Below, piece by piece: positions 51,048 to 60,646 of a stretch of 64,000 nucleotides of DNA (position 1 is its first letter; every line of letters begins with the position of its first letter). The stretch is taken from positions 1,698,877 to 1,762,876 of the forward strand of contig CP133595.1 of assembly GCA_031200235.1 (NCBI GenBank), given 5' to 3'. The notes under the pieces were generated by a model that worked only from the letters and a program-made list of their open reading frames with translations, had not been told where the DNA came from and did no database searches. The stretch is from Cuniculiplasma divulgatum (lineage in GTDB: Archaea > Thermoplasmatota > Thermoplasmata > Thermoplasmatales > Thermoplasmataceae). Made by a program: the position numbers and the translations under genes.

Positions 51048-52730
51048 ATGATTATCATGGACAACACATTGGATCAACCAAAACACAGAATCAGGAGACA
51101 CAGACTCCGAAGGGAACTTACCTTCCCGCAGCTTGTTATGATTGGCGTTGTGGGTGCCCTGGGAAATGGGGCACTTTTCGGAACCATAGAGATGGTTGGT
51201 TTCGCAGGCCCCGGTGCAATACTTGCATTTGTGTTCGGTGCGTTCATTTACTCACTTGTAGGTTTCACGTATATGGAGCTGAGCAGGGTGTATCCCGAAG
51301 CAGGCGGCCCCACCAGGTATTCCATATATACTCATGGCCGGATGACAAACCTGATCAACTCATTTTCCGACCTGGTATGGTACATCTTTATACCTCCAAT
51401 AGAGGTTGTGGCAATACTTTACGGTCTGGACTATTTCTTCAAGGATGCCTTCATCAACTCACTTGGACATCCAACCGTCATCGGGGTTCTTGCAGGTGCA
51501 GCAATGCTTCTGGCCTTCGTGCCATTTAACTACTTTGGTATAAAGAAATTCGGTACCTCTACATTGAAGATTGGAATAGTGAAGCTCTTCTTCTACCTGT
51601 CACTGGTCATTGGCCTCATTGGAGCAGTCTTCAACTACAAGAATCTCTATTCCTATGGAGTTCTGCCGTATGGAGGCGTTGCTGTTCTTGGCATAATGCC
51701 ATTTGCAATGTATGACTTCGGTTCAATTCGTGTCATTCCAGATCTTGCAGAGGAGACAAAACTGAAGGAAAAGATTCCAAAGGCAATAATCATGACGGTG
51801 ATAATAGAATCACTGATTTACATAGGAATTGCATTTGCCGTCATAATGGGATTTCACTGGAGCACATTCAATATTTCCAGGGGAAATTTTTTAGGGCTAT
51901 ATGACGCTGTTGCAAACAAGACAAATCCGTTCTTCACATTCGCCGGGAACACAGGCATCCTTTACATTCTAATAGCGGCACTGATCACAGGACTTCTGAC
52001 ACCCTTTGTAACAGGCTACATCTATCTGGGAAGTGGAACCAGGGTTCTCTTCGCAATGGGCAGGTCAGGGTTCATCAGCAAGGCCCTCAAGAAGATTGAC
52101 GTGAAGCACGCAGTTCCAATCTGGTCGCTCATTATCTTTGCAGTGCTTGGTGCTGTACTTGTCCTTGTAACTGCGCCTGATCCTTCCATTTATACGTTCA
52201 TCGACGATGCAACTGCCGCCGGTTATCTCGGGCTTGTGGTCAATCCAATTGCACTGATGGTGACGAGGCGCCAGGGGGTTACGCGGCCTGATCAGATGGT
52301 CAGAGGGATGAAGATACTTGCACCGCTTTCCGTTGGACTCAGCTCGCTTATAGTTTTCTGGACTGGATGGCCTTCGGAACCATATGCTGTAATGCTGGTA
52401 GCCGCTGCCTCAGCGGTATTTGGAATACTGGGCAGGGTAAAGATAGGCGCCAGGAATGCCATGTGGTACATGGTTTACATAGTCTACATAACAGTAATGG
52501 TCATGATAGGATCGGATGGCTTTACCGGTCCGATGATCTCATTCCTTGGTTATCACGGCCCTCTGGGCAGTCTTATTCCATTCACGTGGGCAACTGGCAT
52601 AGTCATCGCTGTGACAATTGCAGTTTTCTACCCATGGGGAGTTCTTTCAGGATTCAAGGATCAGTTCAGCCATCGTGAATGGACTGATCCCTACATCGAT
52701 CAGCGTGCAGAGGATCAGACAGTGCCGTAA
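51048..52730 (+). CDS. APC-family amino-acid permease
   Basis: A 560-residue transporter with about 13-14 helices. MIGVVGALGNGALFGTIEMVGFAGPGAILAFVFGAFIYSLVGFTYMELSRVYPEAGGPTRYS is the first two helices of an APC (amino acid/polyamine) permease, including the broken first helix. Substrate unknown. AAAATTTATAAG at 51024-51035 is a strong TATA box about 15-25 nt before ATG 51048 (51057 is also in frame), so the mRNA is probably leaderless. Confidence 0.88.
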   Translation: MIIMDNTLDQPKHRIRRHRLRRELTFPQLVMIGVVGALGNGALFGTIEMVGFAGPGAILAFVFGAFIYSLVGFTYMELSRVYPEAGGPTRYSIYTHGRMTNLINSFSDLVWYIFIPPIEVVAILYGLDYFFKDAFINSLGHPTVIGVLAGAAMLLAFVPFNYFGIKKFGTSTLKIGIVKLFFYLSLVIGLIGAVFNYKNLYSYGVLPYGGVAVLGIMPFAMYDFGSIRVIPDLAEETKLKEKIPKAIIMTVIIESLIYIGIAFAVIMGFHWSTFNISRGNFLGLYDAVANKTNPFFTFAGNTGILYILIAALITGLLTPFVTGYIYLGSGTRVLFAMGRSGFISKALKKIDVKHAVPIWSLIIFAVLGAVLVLVTAPDPSIYTFIDDATAAGYLGLVVNPIALMVTRRQGVTRPDQMVRGMKILAPLSVGLSSLIVFWTGWPSEPYAVMLVAAASAVFGILGRVKIGARNAMWYMVYIVYITVMVMIGSDGFTGPMISFLGYHGPLGSLIPFTWATGIVIAVTIAVFYPWGVLSGFKDQFSHREWTDPYIDQRAEDQTVP

Positions 52731-52733
52731 ATT

Positions 52734-52756
52734 TTCAATATTTTATTTTTTTTCAT
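52734..52756 (+). terminator. T-rich terminator after permease
   Basis: CAATATTTTATTTTTTTTCAT directly follows the permease stop and contains eight consecutive Ts. Confidence 0.55.
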
Positions 52757-52811
52757 AGGTATCCGAGCCGTAATCTTATAATTCTTAGAAATTTCAGGGC
52801 TTAAGATTTCC

Positions 52812-52919
52812 ATGGCATTCCAGAACACTATCTCTGTGCAGGACTGTGATCCGGTAATTGTGATTGGGAACCCTGAACTTGCGTATTTCCCTGCAGCACG
52901 TTCAGTGCAAAGTTTTTAG
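52812..52919 (+). CDS. Possible 35-residue small ORF
   Basis: ATG to TAG frame with codon use like the neighbours and a TATA-like CTTATAATTC about 32 nt upstream. The peptide (MAFQNTISVQDCDPVIVIG...) has no recognisable domain. Could be spurious; conservation would decide. Confidence 0.22.
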   Translation: MAFQNTISVQDCDPVIVIGNPELAYFPAARSVQSF

Positions 52920-52943
52920 TACATTAGTACGAATGACAGACAC

Positions 52944-53507
52944 ATGGTTGACTACGGTTCACTTAAAGAGGAGATTGAGAAGGCCGATAGATTCAACCGT
53001 ATACTTCTCCTGTCAAGCGAGGTAAAGAGACTCAAGGAAAAGATTCCATTCAGCATTTACAAGGATCTTGAAAGCAAGGCTAACGAGAAGCTCCACACAT
53101 TTGACTATCCATTCTGTGACAGGGCCCAGATAAGAATCATTTATTCAAACGGCCTGCGGGAAACCCTTGATCCTCAGGTATGTTACCGAGCATTACAGAA
53201 GGGGCAGAAGCTCTCGGAATACATATTTTCGAATTTCGTTTCAGCAAGGGATTATCAGATACTCAACCCGAGTCTCGTAGGGACGGCCGACGGGGGATCG
53301 CAGGAAATTGAAATGCAGCAGCTAGCAGATGAGAAAGTGGATCCGGGTACCATAATACTGCCAAGCAAAGGCGCAGAGGTACTGATGGCGAAAATAGAGA
53401 GGCTTGAAAGAATCTATATGGAGACCATACCGAAAATATCCAAGGATATCCGGGACATCAAGGAAACGCTGGATGTGCTGAGCAAGAAAATAGACGCTAG
53501 AAGATAG
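52944..53507 (+). CDS. Hypothetical protein, 187 residues, with C-terminal coiled coil
   Basis: N-terminal helices (1-55), a central mixed part with FCDRAQIRIIYSNGLRETLDPQ, and a C-terminal coiled coil (about 145-187, AKIERLERIYMETIPKISKDIRDIKETLDVLSKKI). No family recognised. Its stop abuts the stop of the convergent gene with no bases between. Confidence 0.6.
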   Translation: MVDYGSLKEEIEKADRFNRILLLSSEVKRLKEKIPFSIYKDLESKANEKLHTFDYPFCDRAQIRIIYSNGLRETLDPQVCYRALQKGQKLSEYIFSNFVSARDYQILNPSLVGTADGGSQEIEMQQLADEKVDPGTIILPSKGAEVLMAKIERLERIYMETIPKISKDIRDIKETLDVLSKKIDARR

Positions 53508-53882
53508 TCAGAAATACTGCCAGAACCTATCCTGCCAGAGGTCATACTCCTCCTGTATCTCCTTTATTGTGCATTTCCTGAAATCACCTGATTTAGATTC
53601 TCTGTCGTACAGGTGCATCAGTTCAGGATATGGCAACTTTGACATGGAATCGAACTTTTCTTTTATTTCCCTGTGGACTTCTGGATGGAGTGCGCCAGTT
53701 TTTTTGCCGGTGAAAAGCACCCGGAAATATTTCTGCCTGTCCAGCGTGACATGAAAAACCCTCCAGTCAAGGTCAAGATTTTTGAGGAAATAATTCCCTG
53801 TGAGGTCGGCGAGGGCAAGAACAGTCTTTGTCCCCTCACTGTCGTTGTTCAGTTGGAATGCAATTTCGATCCCCTTTTCCAT
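53508..53882 (-). CDS. Hypothetical protein, 124 residues
   Basis: A soluble protein with a strand-rich N-terminal half (TKTVLALADLTGNYFLKNLDLDWRVFHVTL) and a helical, aromatic C-terminal half. Unknown family. It converges base-to-base with the gene ending at 53507. The next minus-strand gene is 40 nt upstream. Confidence 0.6.
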   Translation of the reverse strand: MEKGIEIAFQLNNDSEGTKTVLALADLTGNYFLKNLDLDWRVFHVTLDRQKYFRVLFTGKKTGALHPEVHREIKEKFDSMSKLPYPELMHLYDRESKSGDFRKCTIKEIQEEYDLWQDRFWQYF

Positions 53883-53922
53883 GCTGCATGATGGGGATCA
53901 TGGTAGAAAAGATTTGCTGAAG

Positions 53923-54246
53923 CTATTCCCCATTTGTTTTCCTGTGTATTGCTTCATTCGATTTCGAGAGGTGAATCCTTAGCTGGTTACTGCGTGGGAA
54001 CTCCACGTCAATCAGGCGTTTGATTTCTCCTTTAAGATCTGCACTGCTTACAGTCAGCATGGCACTGGAGAAGCCATGTTCAACGATGTCGTATGTATCA
54101 TCCTCATTTCTTGTGAACTGGATCCACCTGTCCCGCTTGAAACTCTCCACCTTCAGCATATCACCAGCACTTATCTGTTTCACTCTCTGTTCCACTACTT
54201 TTGCTGCACTTCTGGCGCTGATCCAGTAGCTTCCTGACATATGCAT
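53923..54246 (-). CDS. Hypothetical protein, 107 residues
   Basis: Helical start (SARSAAKVVEQRVKQI), then a beta-rich part (DMLKVESFKRDRWIQFTRNEDDTYDIVEHGFSSAMLTVSSADLKGEIKRLIDVEFPRSNQLRIHLSK). No recognised family; ATG 54240 is an alternative start. Probably cotranscribed with the 124-residue protein. Confidence 0.6.
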   Translation of the reverse strand: MHMSGSYWISARSAAKVVEQRVKQISAGDMLKVESFKRDRWIQFTRNEDDTYDIVEHGFSSAMLTVSSADLKGEIKRLIDVEFPRSNQLRIHLSKSNEAIHRKTNGE

Positions 54247-54433
54247 GCATTATATCGTCAACAGTCATAAGCATGCCAGTTCAGATACTGAAGACTTCAT
54301 GCTTTGCCAGACAGCTTCTTCCCTAAATATCTGTAATTCTCCTGTCAGGCGGCACTTCTTTTAGGAACCCTATCCTCTGAAATCATGTTATCTCCAATTT
54401 GCAGGTAACCGTCAAATTGAAATATCGTTATCT

Positions 54434-56947
54434 ATGTATATTTTCATGGGAAAATTAACCGGCTACATTCTGGGTGTGACCGCGGCCCTGGTGATTGGCT
54501 ACTACTCCCTTTCCACATACTATTCTGCCCTGCTTCACTGGCTTACCCCTTATTTTGGTTCCGGCCTTGCCATTGTCATGGGGCTGATGTTTCTGTACAT
54601 GGGAGATCCCCTCCACTGGCCCATACTTCTGGGTGTATGGATATTGCTGGGCGTAATTGTTGGACTTGGATCGCGGAAAGGCAGCAAGGCCGTGGGTGCT
54701 GCCATTGCAACATATGTCACAGTATCTGGTGTAATGGGCCTGGCTCTCGCAACCTTATTCGTTTCATTCAGCGGCACCGGTCTTAATTTTTCCACCAGCA
54801 CAGGGCTCATCCAGTCACTGTCCTCCGGTTCTCTGGTACCACCACCGGGAACAAATCTATACAGCATTCTTACTGAACCAATACTGGGCAGGTTCATTTC
54901 TGCTGTATCATTCCTGACAGGATCACTTTCCCTGGGAGGCCTCAGCGTCAACCCTGCCGTTGTGACTCAGGCCCTTCCGGGAGGCTCATCCATATATCCT
55001 GTTGTGGAAAAAGTCCTCCTTCTCTTTGTCCCTTACATAATTGCAAATTTTGTAATATTTGTGGTTGTGGCCGGTCTGGTTGGAAAGTACGCCAACAGGA
55101 TCATTGATCCATCTTCAGGAAAGAAAGGACGGAAAAAGGGAGCGGGCACTGTTATTGTGGTCATAGCCATAGCTGTGCTGATTGTTGCATCCATTGCTCC
55201 GGTATTTCACGTTGAAGAAAATCAGAACGCAAAATATGGCATTCTGCCAGCAGGAAATCATGACATGCAGATGCTTGCCAGTGGTTCATCTCCATTATTT
55301 ATGGCTCCGCTTCCGTCACATTATATTTCAGGCATATACTCAGATTCACAGGCTCATTTGAACCTTTCAAATGTTTCCGGCATAAATTACGCAGCAGGGG
55401 TTGTGGGTGCCTATGGGGATACTTACGGCGTTTACGGTTATCTCCAGAGAACAAACAGTACTGCATTTTCGGGATGGGCAGGCGATGCTCAGAAAAATTC
55501 TTCCTTATTCACAATGGTCGCTGTTTCATCAAACCTGACAGATCTTGTGAATGCCATTGAATCAGACAGTCTCTTCGGGCTGTCACCCTCCTTCACCACA
55601 TCATCAGGCATAGGCGGGGAGTTCAACAGATACCTGAATCTCATCCCTCCCGTAACCATAGTGGAAGATTTCCCAGGATCATATAACCACACAGTTGCGA
55701 TGGCATCAGGTGAAGCCTCATCCATATCATCATCACTGAATGATTCCGCGGTGAGTCTTCTTGGCTCCTTCACTCTCCCCGGGAACTTCATCTCCAATGT
55801 TTCATTCAACACCACACTGTATCTGTATGGCGCAGGTTCAGCCAATACCCGCACAACCTATGATCTTCTCAGTAGCGTTTCGCCATACATGCCGTCCACT
55901 GGATCATTTCCCATGTTCATGTCCGGACTTGACAGTGGATATCTTGTTCCAGGCGCCAGCTCAAACTCTGTAGGGAGTTCCTTGTTTGTTACGGGTTATG
56001 TGAATTCCAAAGAGGTCTCACAGCTCCTCTCCGGCAGTGTGGGTATTGGTAATGCCAGCAAACTGCTTGGATCCAGCATCATATTTGCTGGAGGCATATT
56101 CCAGAAGGGAAATGTGTTCCATTCACCTCCCTATATGCAGAAAATCAGTGCAGCTACAATAATGGGTGCCAACACAACCATGTCATTCACATCAAATTCT
56201 GCCCTTTACGGCCTTGCCTTCGCATACCCGGTGGAAAATGGCACTTCCGGATCATTGAACTATAATTATTCATCGTATTCCAACTACCCTGATATTCCAG
56301 TCTCCGCCATAGGGACATCCACTCCCAGGGCAATAAACTACACGTCTTCTCTGAACACCGGCAGCATTTACTTTGAGACAAATGCCACATTCCCGGCAGA
56401 ATTGAACGTCACCATAAACTACAGCATGATAAACGGCACTGTTGCAATGGTCAACACCACGATATTATCTGAGGGTTCCGGCAGCCTGAGAAATTTCAGC
56501 ATAAGCGAATATGCCATCATTCAGGATTATCCGGGTCTCGTTACTCTTTTGAGGGGAAGCACCAACTTCTCGCAGCCATCACTGGGATCAACACCATCAA
56601 AATTCAGCTATGAGTTGGAATTCAAGAATCCTGGAGCCTATGTGATGCCGCCCCCACAGGTATCCTACAGCCTCAATGGCCATAATTTCTCCTATGCATA
56701 TACTGACCCCACAATTGTCGTACCGTATCCTGATGTGTTTTCCACCATAAATAACCTTGAATACAATTCTGCAGCAATAATAGCATACGCAAGTGGAGCA
56801 CACATCCTTGTGTATCAGCTAATCCCAGGATTCTACTTCTTCGATCTCCTTCCCATAGCGTTGATTCTCATTGACGTGCCCCTGGAATACCACTGGTACA
56901 GGAAGATGGCTGAGAAGAGAAGGAAGGCACGGAGCAGTCAGCCCTGA
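54434..56947 (+). CDS. Large membrane and extracellular protein, 837 residues
   Basis: Not recognised. About six membrane helices lie in residues 1-260 (with an interspersed Ser/Gly-rich loop), a large Ser/Thr/Asn-rich ectodomain spans about 270-790 with many N-glycosylation sequons, and a final helix (about 800-820) precedes a basic tail. This resembles lineage-specific surface proteins of wall-less Thermoplasmatales. ATG 54446 is an alternative start. Its end overlaps the convergent DUF1015 gene by 10 bp. Confidence 0.65.
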   Translation: MYIFMGKLTGYILGVTAALVIGYYSLSTYYSALLHWLTPYFGSGLAIVMGLMFLYMGDPLHWPILLGVWILLGVIVGLGSRKGSKAVGAAIATYVTVSGVMGLALATLFVSFSGTGLNFSTSTGLIQSLSSGSLVPPPGTNLYSILTEPILGRFISAVSFLTGSLSLGGLSVNPAVVTQALPGGSSIYPVVEKVLLLFVPYIIANFVIFVVVAGLVGKYANRIIDPSSGKKGRKKGAGTVIVVIAIAVLIVASIAPVFHVEENQNAKYGILPAGNHDMQMLASGSSPLFMAPLPSHYISGIYSDSQAHLNLSNVSGINYAAGVVGAYGDTYGVYGYLQRTNSTAFSGWAGDAQKNSSLFTMVAVSSNLTDLVNAIESDSLFGLSPSFTTSSGIGGEFNRYLNLIPPVTIVEDFPGSYNHTVAMASGEASSISSSLNDSAVSLLGSFTLPGNFISNVSFNTTLYLYGAGSANTRTTYDLLSSVSPYMPSTGSFPMFMSGLDSGYLVPGASSNSVGSSLFVTGYVNSKEVSQLLSGSVGIGNASKLLGSSIIFAGGIFQKGNVFHSPPYMQKISAATIMGANTTMSFTSNSALYGLAFAYPVENGTSGSLNYNYSSYSNYPDIPVSAIGTSTPRAINYTSSLNTGSIYFETNATFPAELNVTINYSMINGTVAMVNTTILSEGSGSLRNFSISEYAIIQDYPGLVTLLRGSTNFSQPSLGSTPSKFSYELEFKNPGAYVMPPPQVSYSLNGHNFSYAYTDPTIVVPYPDVFSTINNLEYNSAAIIAYASGAHILVYQLIPGFYFFDLLPIALILIDVPLEYHWYRKMAEKRRKARSSQP

Positions 56948-58122
56948 GGCGTGTCCATGCAGTTCAGGGCTATGCCAGATGATATTTTTGGGTAAAAGTA
57001 TGTGGACTTCTGCGGAAGTACACCATAACTTTCAATGAGGCTGAAAAGCTTATCTCTGTCCCATTCCGGCATTATGACTGAGAAATCGGCATTTCCCTCA
57101 TCAACCTGGAATACTGCCTCTTCCACGTCATGGGTGTAGCGTATTCTGTCCCTGAAATCCTGTTCCTGGAAATGCATGGTGTCTCTGAACAGGATTCCGT
57201 TAAGCATGTGCACCGGTGACAGGCAGTCCTCAGGATGCTTGAGGCAGTAACCATCTTTTGGCTCAAGGCCGTGCCATTTTCCGTCATAAACATTCAGTGG
57301 TGCATCAGCATCAGGTTTCTCCATATTGCTGACAGTCATTTCCATTCCCGGTTCATGGACGATATCTGAGAACGATCTCCCGGATCTCACGTACCGGTGA
57401 ATCCCAGCCACCATGAGCCCGTCACTGGAGAGTGGCACAATGTAAGCCATTATATTGCTCCAGAAACTGCGCGCGTATCCTTCTGTGGATTGGGCAAGCT
57501 TTCTGGTGGCCGCGAGCCTGTGATGGCCATCTGCAACAATGGCATCCTTATCCATAAGTTCATTCGCGATCTTTTCCACGCTGCCGGAATCATGGATAAA
57601 ATAGATTCTGTTTCCAACACCGGCGTGATCAGTGAAGTTGAGGTCCGGATCTATACTGGAGATCATACTGCGGAGAAGCTCCTCAATTCCGTGTGATTCC
57701 ACTGCAAGATATATGGGTTCCAGCTGGGCCGAGAGCAATCCCATGATGCGGACCCTCTCTTCCACAGGGCCGGGGAATGTGCGTTCATGCGGTTTCACAT
57801 GCCCGTCATCCGGAAAAATGTTAACCAGGGCCATGAGACCGGTCAGCCTTTTCTCTTGACCATTTCTCACATATGACTGGTCAATAATGGCAATAATGGG
57901 ATCATCTGTACGCTTCAGAATGCCCTGAGACTTCCACGATGCGAAAATATCCCTTGCTTCTTCAATGCTGGCAGTATCGGGCAACGTCAGGTGCGTTATG
58001 TTATATTTCCTTGATTTCAACTGCTTTTCCTGCTTCTGTGATATGGCATCAAAGGGGGGAGATATTACACCATTGATATCTGTATTGAACAGAAATGGCC
58101 GGAATTGAGTAATCTTCACCAT
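56938..58122 (-). CDS. DUF1015 family protein beside serine biosynthesis genes
   Basis: A 394-residue DUF1015 protein: FRPFLFNTDINGVISPPFDAIS, the KPHERTFPGPVEERVRIMGLLSAQLEPIYLAV stretch and DAIVADGHHRLAATRKLA are hallmarks. The family has been linked to serine-kinase-like proteins through a ParB-like core, and I recall it near serA in several genomes; here it is divergent from SerA and a serine-type aminotransferase. A role in serine/phosphoserine metabolism is therefore plausible, not shown. Confidence 0.83.
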   Translation of the reverse strand: MVKITQFRPFLFNTDINGVISPPFDAISQKQEKQLKSRKYNITHLTLPDTASIEEARDIFASWKSQGILKRTDDPIIAIIDQSYVRNGQEKRLTGLMALVNIFPDDGHVKPHERTFPGPVEERVRIMGLLSAQLEPIYLAVESHGIEELLRSMISSIDPDLNFTDHAGVGNRIYFIHDSGSVEKIANELMDKDAIVADGHHRLAATRKLAQSTEGYARSFWSNIMAYIVPLSSDGLMVAGIHRYVRSGRSFSDIVHEPGMEMTVSNMEKPDADAPLNVYDGKWHGLEPKDGYCLKHPEDCLSPVHMLNGILFRDTMHFQEQDFRDRIRYTHDVEEAVFQVDEGNADFSVIMPEWDRDKLFSLIESYGVLPQKSTYFYPKISSGIALNCMDTPQG

Positions 58123-58418
58123 GAGACATAATCACACTCTTTCATGTATCTACACTCAATTATGAGCAGAAAATGGCAGATCATTGCAAAATCATTCCAA
58201 GGGATGATAAATTACTTTTGCCTGGCATTCCAACTTTCTGAAATCCGGCTCATGAGGCCATCGAATCGGGCGAGCGATAAGATGTGCTTATTATTAAAGG
58301 GTTTACAGAGAAATCTTCAGTCCATATATCTCATTGCGCAGCGAAGTTCAGTCAACATTTTGTCATGATCCAGATTGAATCCTTTATTACGTCATTGACA
58401 ATGTAGGGCACGGTATCC
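58123..58418. other. 296-base divergent intergenic region
   Basis: Lies between the divergent DUF1015 and SerA genes. I see no gene, tRNA or strong repeat. AT-rich stretches near 58283-58300 and 58378-58390 may be promoter elements for SerA. Confidence 0.4.
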
Positions 58419-59360
58419 ATGGATCATTCCAAAGAATTGGCTGCACTGGTGTGCGATCCCCTGGATTCATACCTCATGGAAGGTCTTGCATCCTCGGGAA
58501 TAAGAGTCTCATATGAGCCAGCAATAACACCTGATGAACTGGGCAGAAAGGTGAAGGACTATGACATCATTGTGGTCAGAAGCCGCACAAAGGTGACAGG
58601 CGATATTATTTCCAGGGCAAACAGGCTCAAGATAATTGCTAGGGCCGGAATAGGCACAGACAATATAGATCTGGATTCTGCCGAGAAGAAAAAGATAGAG
58701 ATCGTAACTGCAGCGGGATCATCAACGGATTCTGTGGCAGAGCTTAACACTGCGCTTGCAGTGGACCTTGCAAGAAAAATACCGCTTCTGAATCAGAGAT
58801 CCAAAAAAGGGGTGTGGGTAAAGGATACCGGCACAGAACTGCACGGGAAGGTTGCAGGAATCATCGGATTTGGCAGGATAGGCCAGGCAACTGCTCAGAT
58901 ACTAAGATCAATGGGTATGACTATTGTGGCTCATGATCCGGTGAAAAATGATCAAGCAATCAGAACGGCGGGAGGCAAATATGTCTCCATGGAAGAACTT
59001 TTCAGGAGTTCTGACGTCATTTTCGTTCTAGCAGCGTTCTCAGGCGATTCTGGCGGCATGATAGGAAAGAACCACTTCAGCATTTCCAAACATGGTCTGC
59101 TCATTGTTAATACCAGCAGAGCCCAGTTCATAAATGGTCCGGATCTCCTGGATGCTCTCAGGGATGGACAGGTTGGAGGATACGCAACAGATGTCTTCTG
59201 GCACGAGCCTCCTGAAGAGGAATGGGAGAAGGAAATTGCCTCAATGGACAGCGTCATTGTTACACCGCACATAGGTGCGCAGACTGCAGAGGCCCAGAAA
59301 AGGGTTGCAAGGTATACCCTGCAGAACCTTCTGGATCGGATTCAGGTGATGAAGCTATGA
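58419..59360 (+). CDS. serA: D-3-phosphoglycerate dehydrogenase
   Basis: A 313-residue D-2-hydroxyacid dehydrogenase of the SerA type: GIIGFGRIGQATAQIL binds NAD, SRTKVT and ARAGIGTDNIDLDSA lie in the substrate domain, NTSRAQFI carries the catalytic Arg region and PHIGAQT the catalytic His. No C-terminal ACT regulatory domain, as in short archaeal forms. It starts serine synthesis from 3-phosphoglycerate. The aminotransferase start overlaps its stop by 4 bp. Confidence 0.9.
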   Translation: MDHSKELAALVCDPLDSYLMEGLASSGIRVSYEPAITPDELGRKVKDYDIIVVRSRTKVTGDIISRANRLKIIARAGIGTDNIDLDSAEKKKIEIVTAAGSSTDSVAELNTALAVDLARKIPLLNQRSKKGVWVKDTGTELHGKVAGIIGFGRIGQATAQILRSMGMTIVAHDPVKNDQAIRTAGGKYVSMEELFRSSDVIFVLAAFSGDSGGMIGKNHFSISKHGLLIVNTSRAQFINGPDLLDALRDGQVGGYATDVFWHEPPEEEWEKEIASMDSVIVTPHIGAQTAEAQKRVARYTLQNLLDRIQVMKL

Positions 59361-60481
59361 TGCTCATACCCGGTCCGGTTAATGTTCCTTCAAGTGTTGC
59401 GAAGGCGTCTGATCTTGTCGTAAATCACAGATCACAGCAGTTCAGGGACATAGTAAGGGAATCCGAAAGTCTTCTCAACAAATTTGCCGGATCAGATAGA
59501 GCCATAATGACAACTGGATCAGGCACGACGGCTGTTGAATCCATGATATTTTCCCTGACATCTTCAGGCGACGATGTTGGGGCAGTAACATTCGGTGAAT
59601 TCGGGGATAGGCTTATAGACAGCCTTCATCGCCGTGGGCTTAATGTTTCCACCCTTAATATGACGGAGAATGATGTTCTCACAGAGGATGATATAAAGGA
59701 TTTCATAGTGAGGAACAGCAGGATGAAATCATTATTTCTGGTGCAGAATGAGACTGGAAACGGCACCTCCATACATGACATGAGAAAGATAACAATGGCC
59801 GCAAAAAACATGGGTGTAAGAGTCTTCGTCGATTCAGTATCAGCCTTTGGAGGTGTCCCCATCAATGTCAGGGACTGGGGCATCGATGCAGTGGCAACAT
59901 GCAGCCAGAAGGGGCTGGCTTCTGTTCCTGGCATAGGAATAGTTCTGCTGGGAGAAGAAATGGCCGGTATGGTCAAAGCCAGGAACGATATTCCACAGTA
60001 TCTGGACCTGGGCATATCCCTGAAGTTTCTTTCAAAGAATGAAACACCATATACTCCGTCAACAGGGAGCTTCAACGCCCTTCGAGAAGCATTGAGGATT
60101 CTTGAATTAGAGGGGTTGGAGAAAAGATGGGCTAGGCATCATTCCAACGCTGAGTATTTGAGAAAATCTCTCAAACTGAGTAAGTCTGAGATTCTGGGCA
60201 ATTCCAACAATTATTCGGATACGGTAATAGCCTTCAGGCCCAGACTGCCCGTGAAGGATACCATTGCGGGTTTTGCTTCAAGGGGTATCACGGTCTCAAG
60301 AGGAATGGGGAAACTGGCTGATTCCATAATACGGGTAGGGAACCTTGGAATAGTGACAGGTCAGGACATTCATGAGTTTGTTCATGCCTATTACGAGATA
60401 TGCGGGATACACGAATCAAGCATAGAAGAGGAAATTCCTCCTGATTCAATGCCAGATCCAGAAATCATGAATCTTTTATGA
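59357..60481 (+). CDS. Class V aminotransferase, serine/phosphoserine type
   Basis: A 374-residue PLP enzyme: MLIPGPVNVPSSVAKA at the start is the alanine-glyoxylate/serine-pyruvate aminotransferase signature; VFVDSVSAFGG binds the PLP pyridine nitrogen; CSQKGLASVPG holds the Schiff-base lysine. With SerA it most likely makes phosphoserine from phosphohydroxypyruvate, as similar archaeal enzymes do, or else transaminates glyoxylate or pyruvate. ATG 59357 overlaps the serA stop, and a longer in-frame start would run deep into serA. Confidence 0.87.
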   Translation: MMLIPGPVNVPSSVAKASDLVVNHRSQQFRDIVRESESLLNKFAGSDRAIMTTGSGTTAVESMIFSLTSSGDDVGAVTFGEFGDRLIDSLHRRGLNVSTLNMTENDVLTEDDIKDFIVRNSRMKSLFLVQNETGNGTSIHDMRKITMAAKNMGVRVFVDSVSAFGGVPINVRDWGIDAVATCSQKGLASVPGIGIVLLGEEMAGMVKARNDIPQYLDLGISLKFLSKNETPYTPSTGSFNALREALRILELEGLEKRWARHHSNAEYLRKSLKLSKSEILGNSNNYSDTVIAFRPRLPVKDTIAGFASRGITVSRGMGKLADSIIRVGNLGIVTGQDIHEFVHAYYEICGIHESSIEEEIPPDSMPDPEIMNLL

Positions 60482-60646
60482 ATCCCGCAATCTTCAAATT
60501 TTGGGTCTGTCGTAAGATCTTAACTTACTTCAGCTATTTCGCACACTGCATAGATTTCTCTGAATCCCCCAACGCTAACAGGCAACATTTTTCAGAGATA
60601 TGAGAATCCTGGTAAAGTTTATTGAACAGGATCAGGATGTGGTTCC

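Noticed and set aside
58190-58290. Possible box C/D guide RNA (GATGATA followed by CTGA)
   Set aside because: The boxes deviate from consensus and no second C'/D pair or terminal stem is found.
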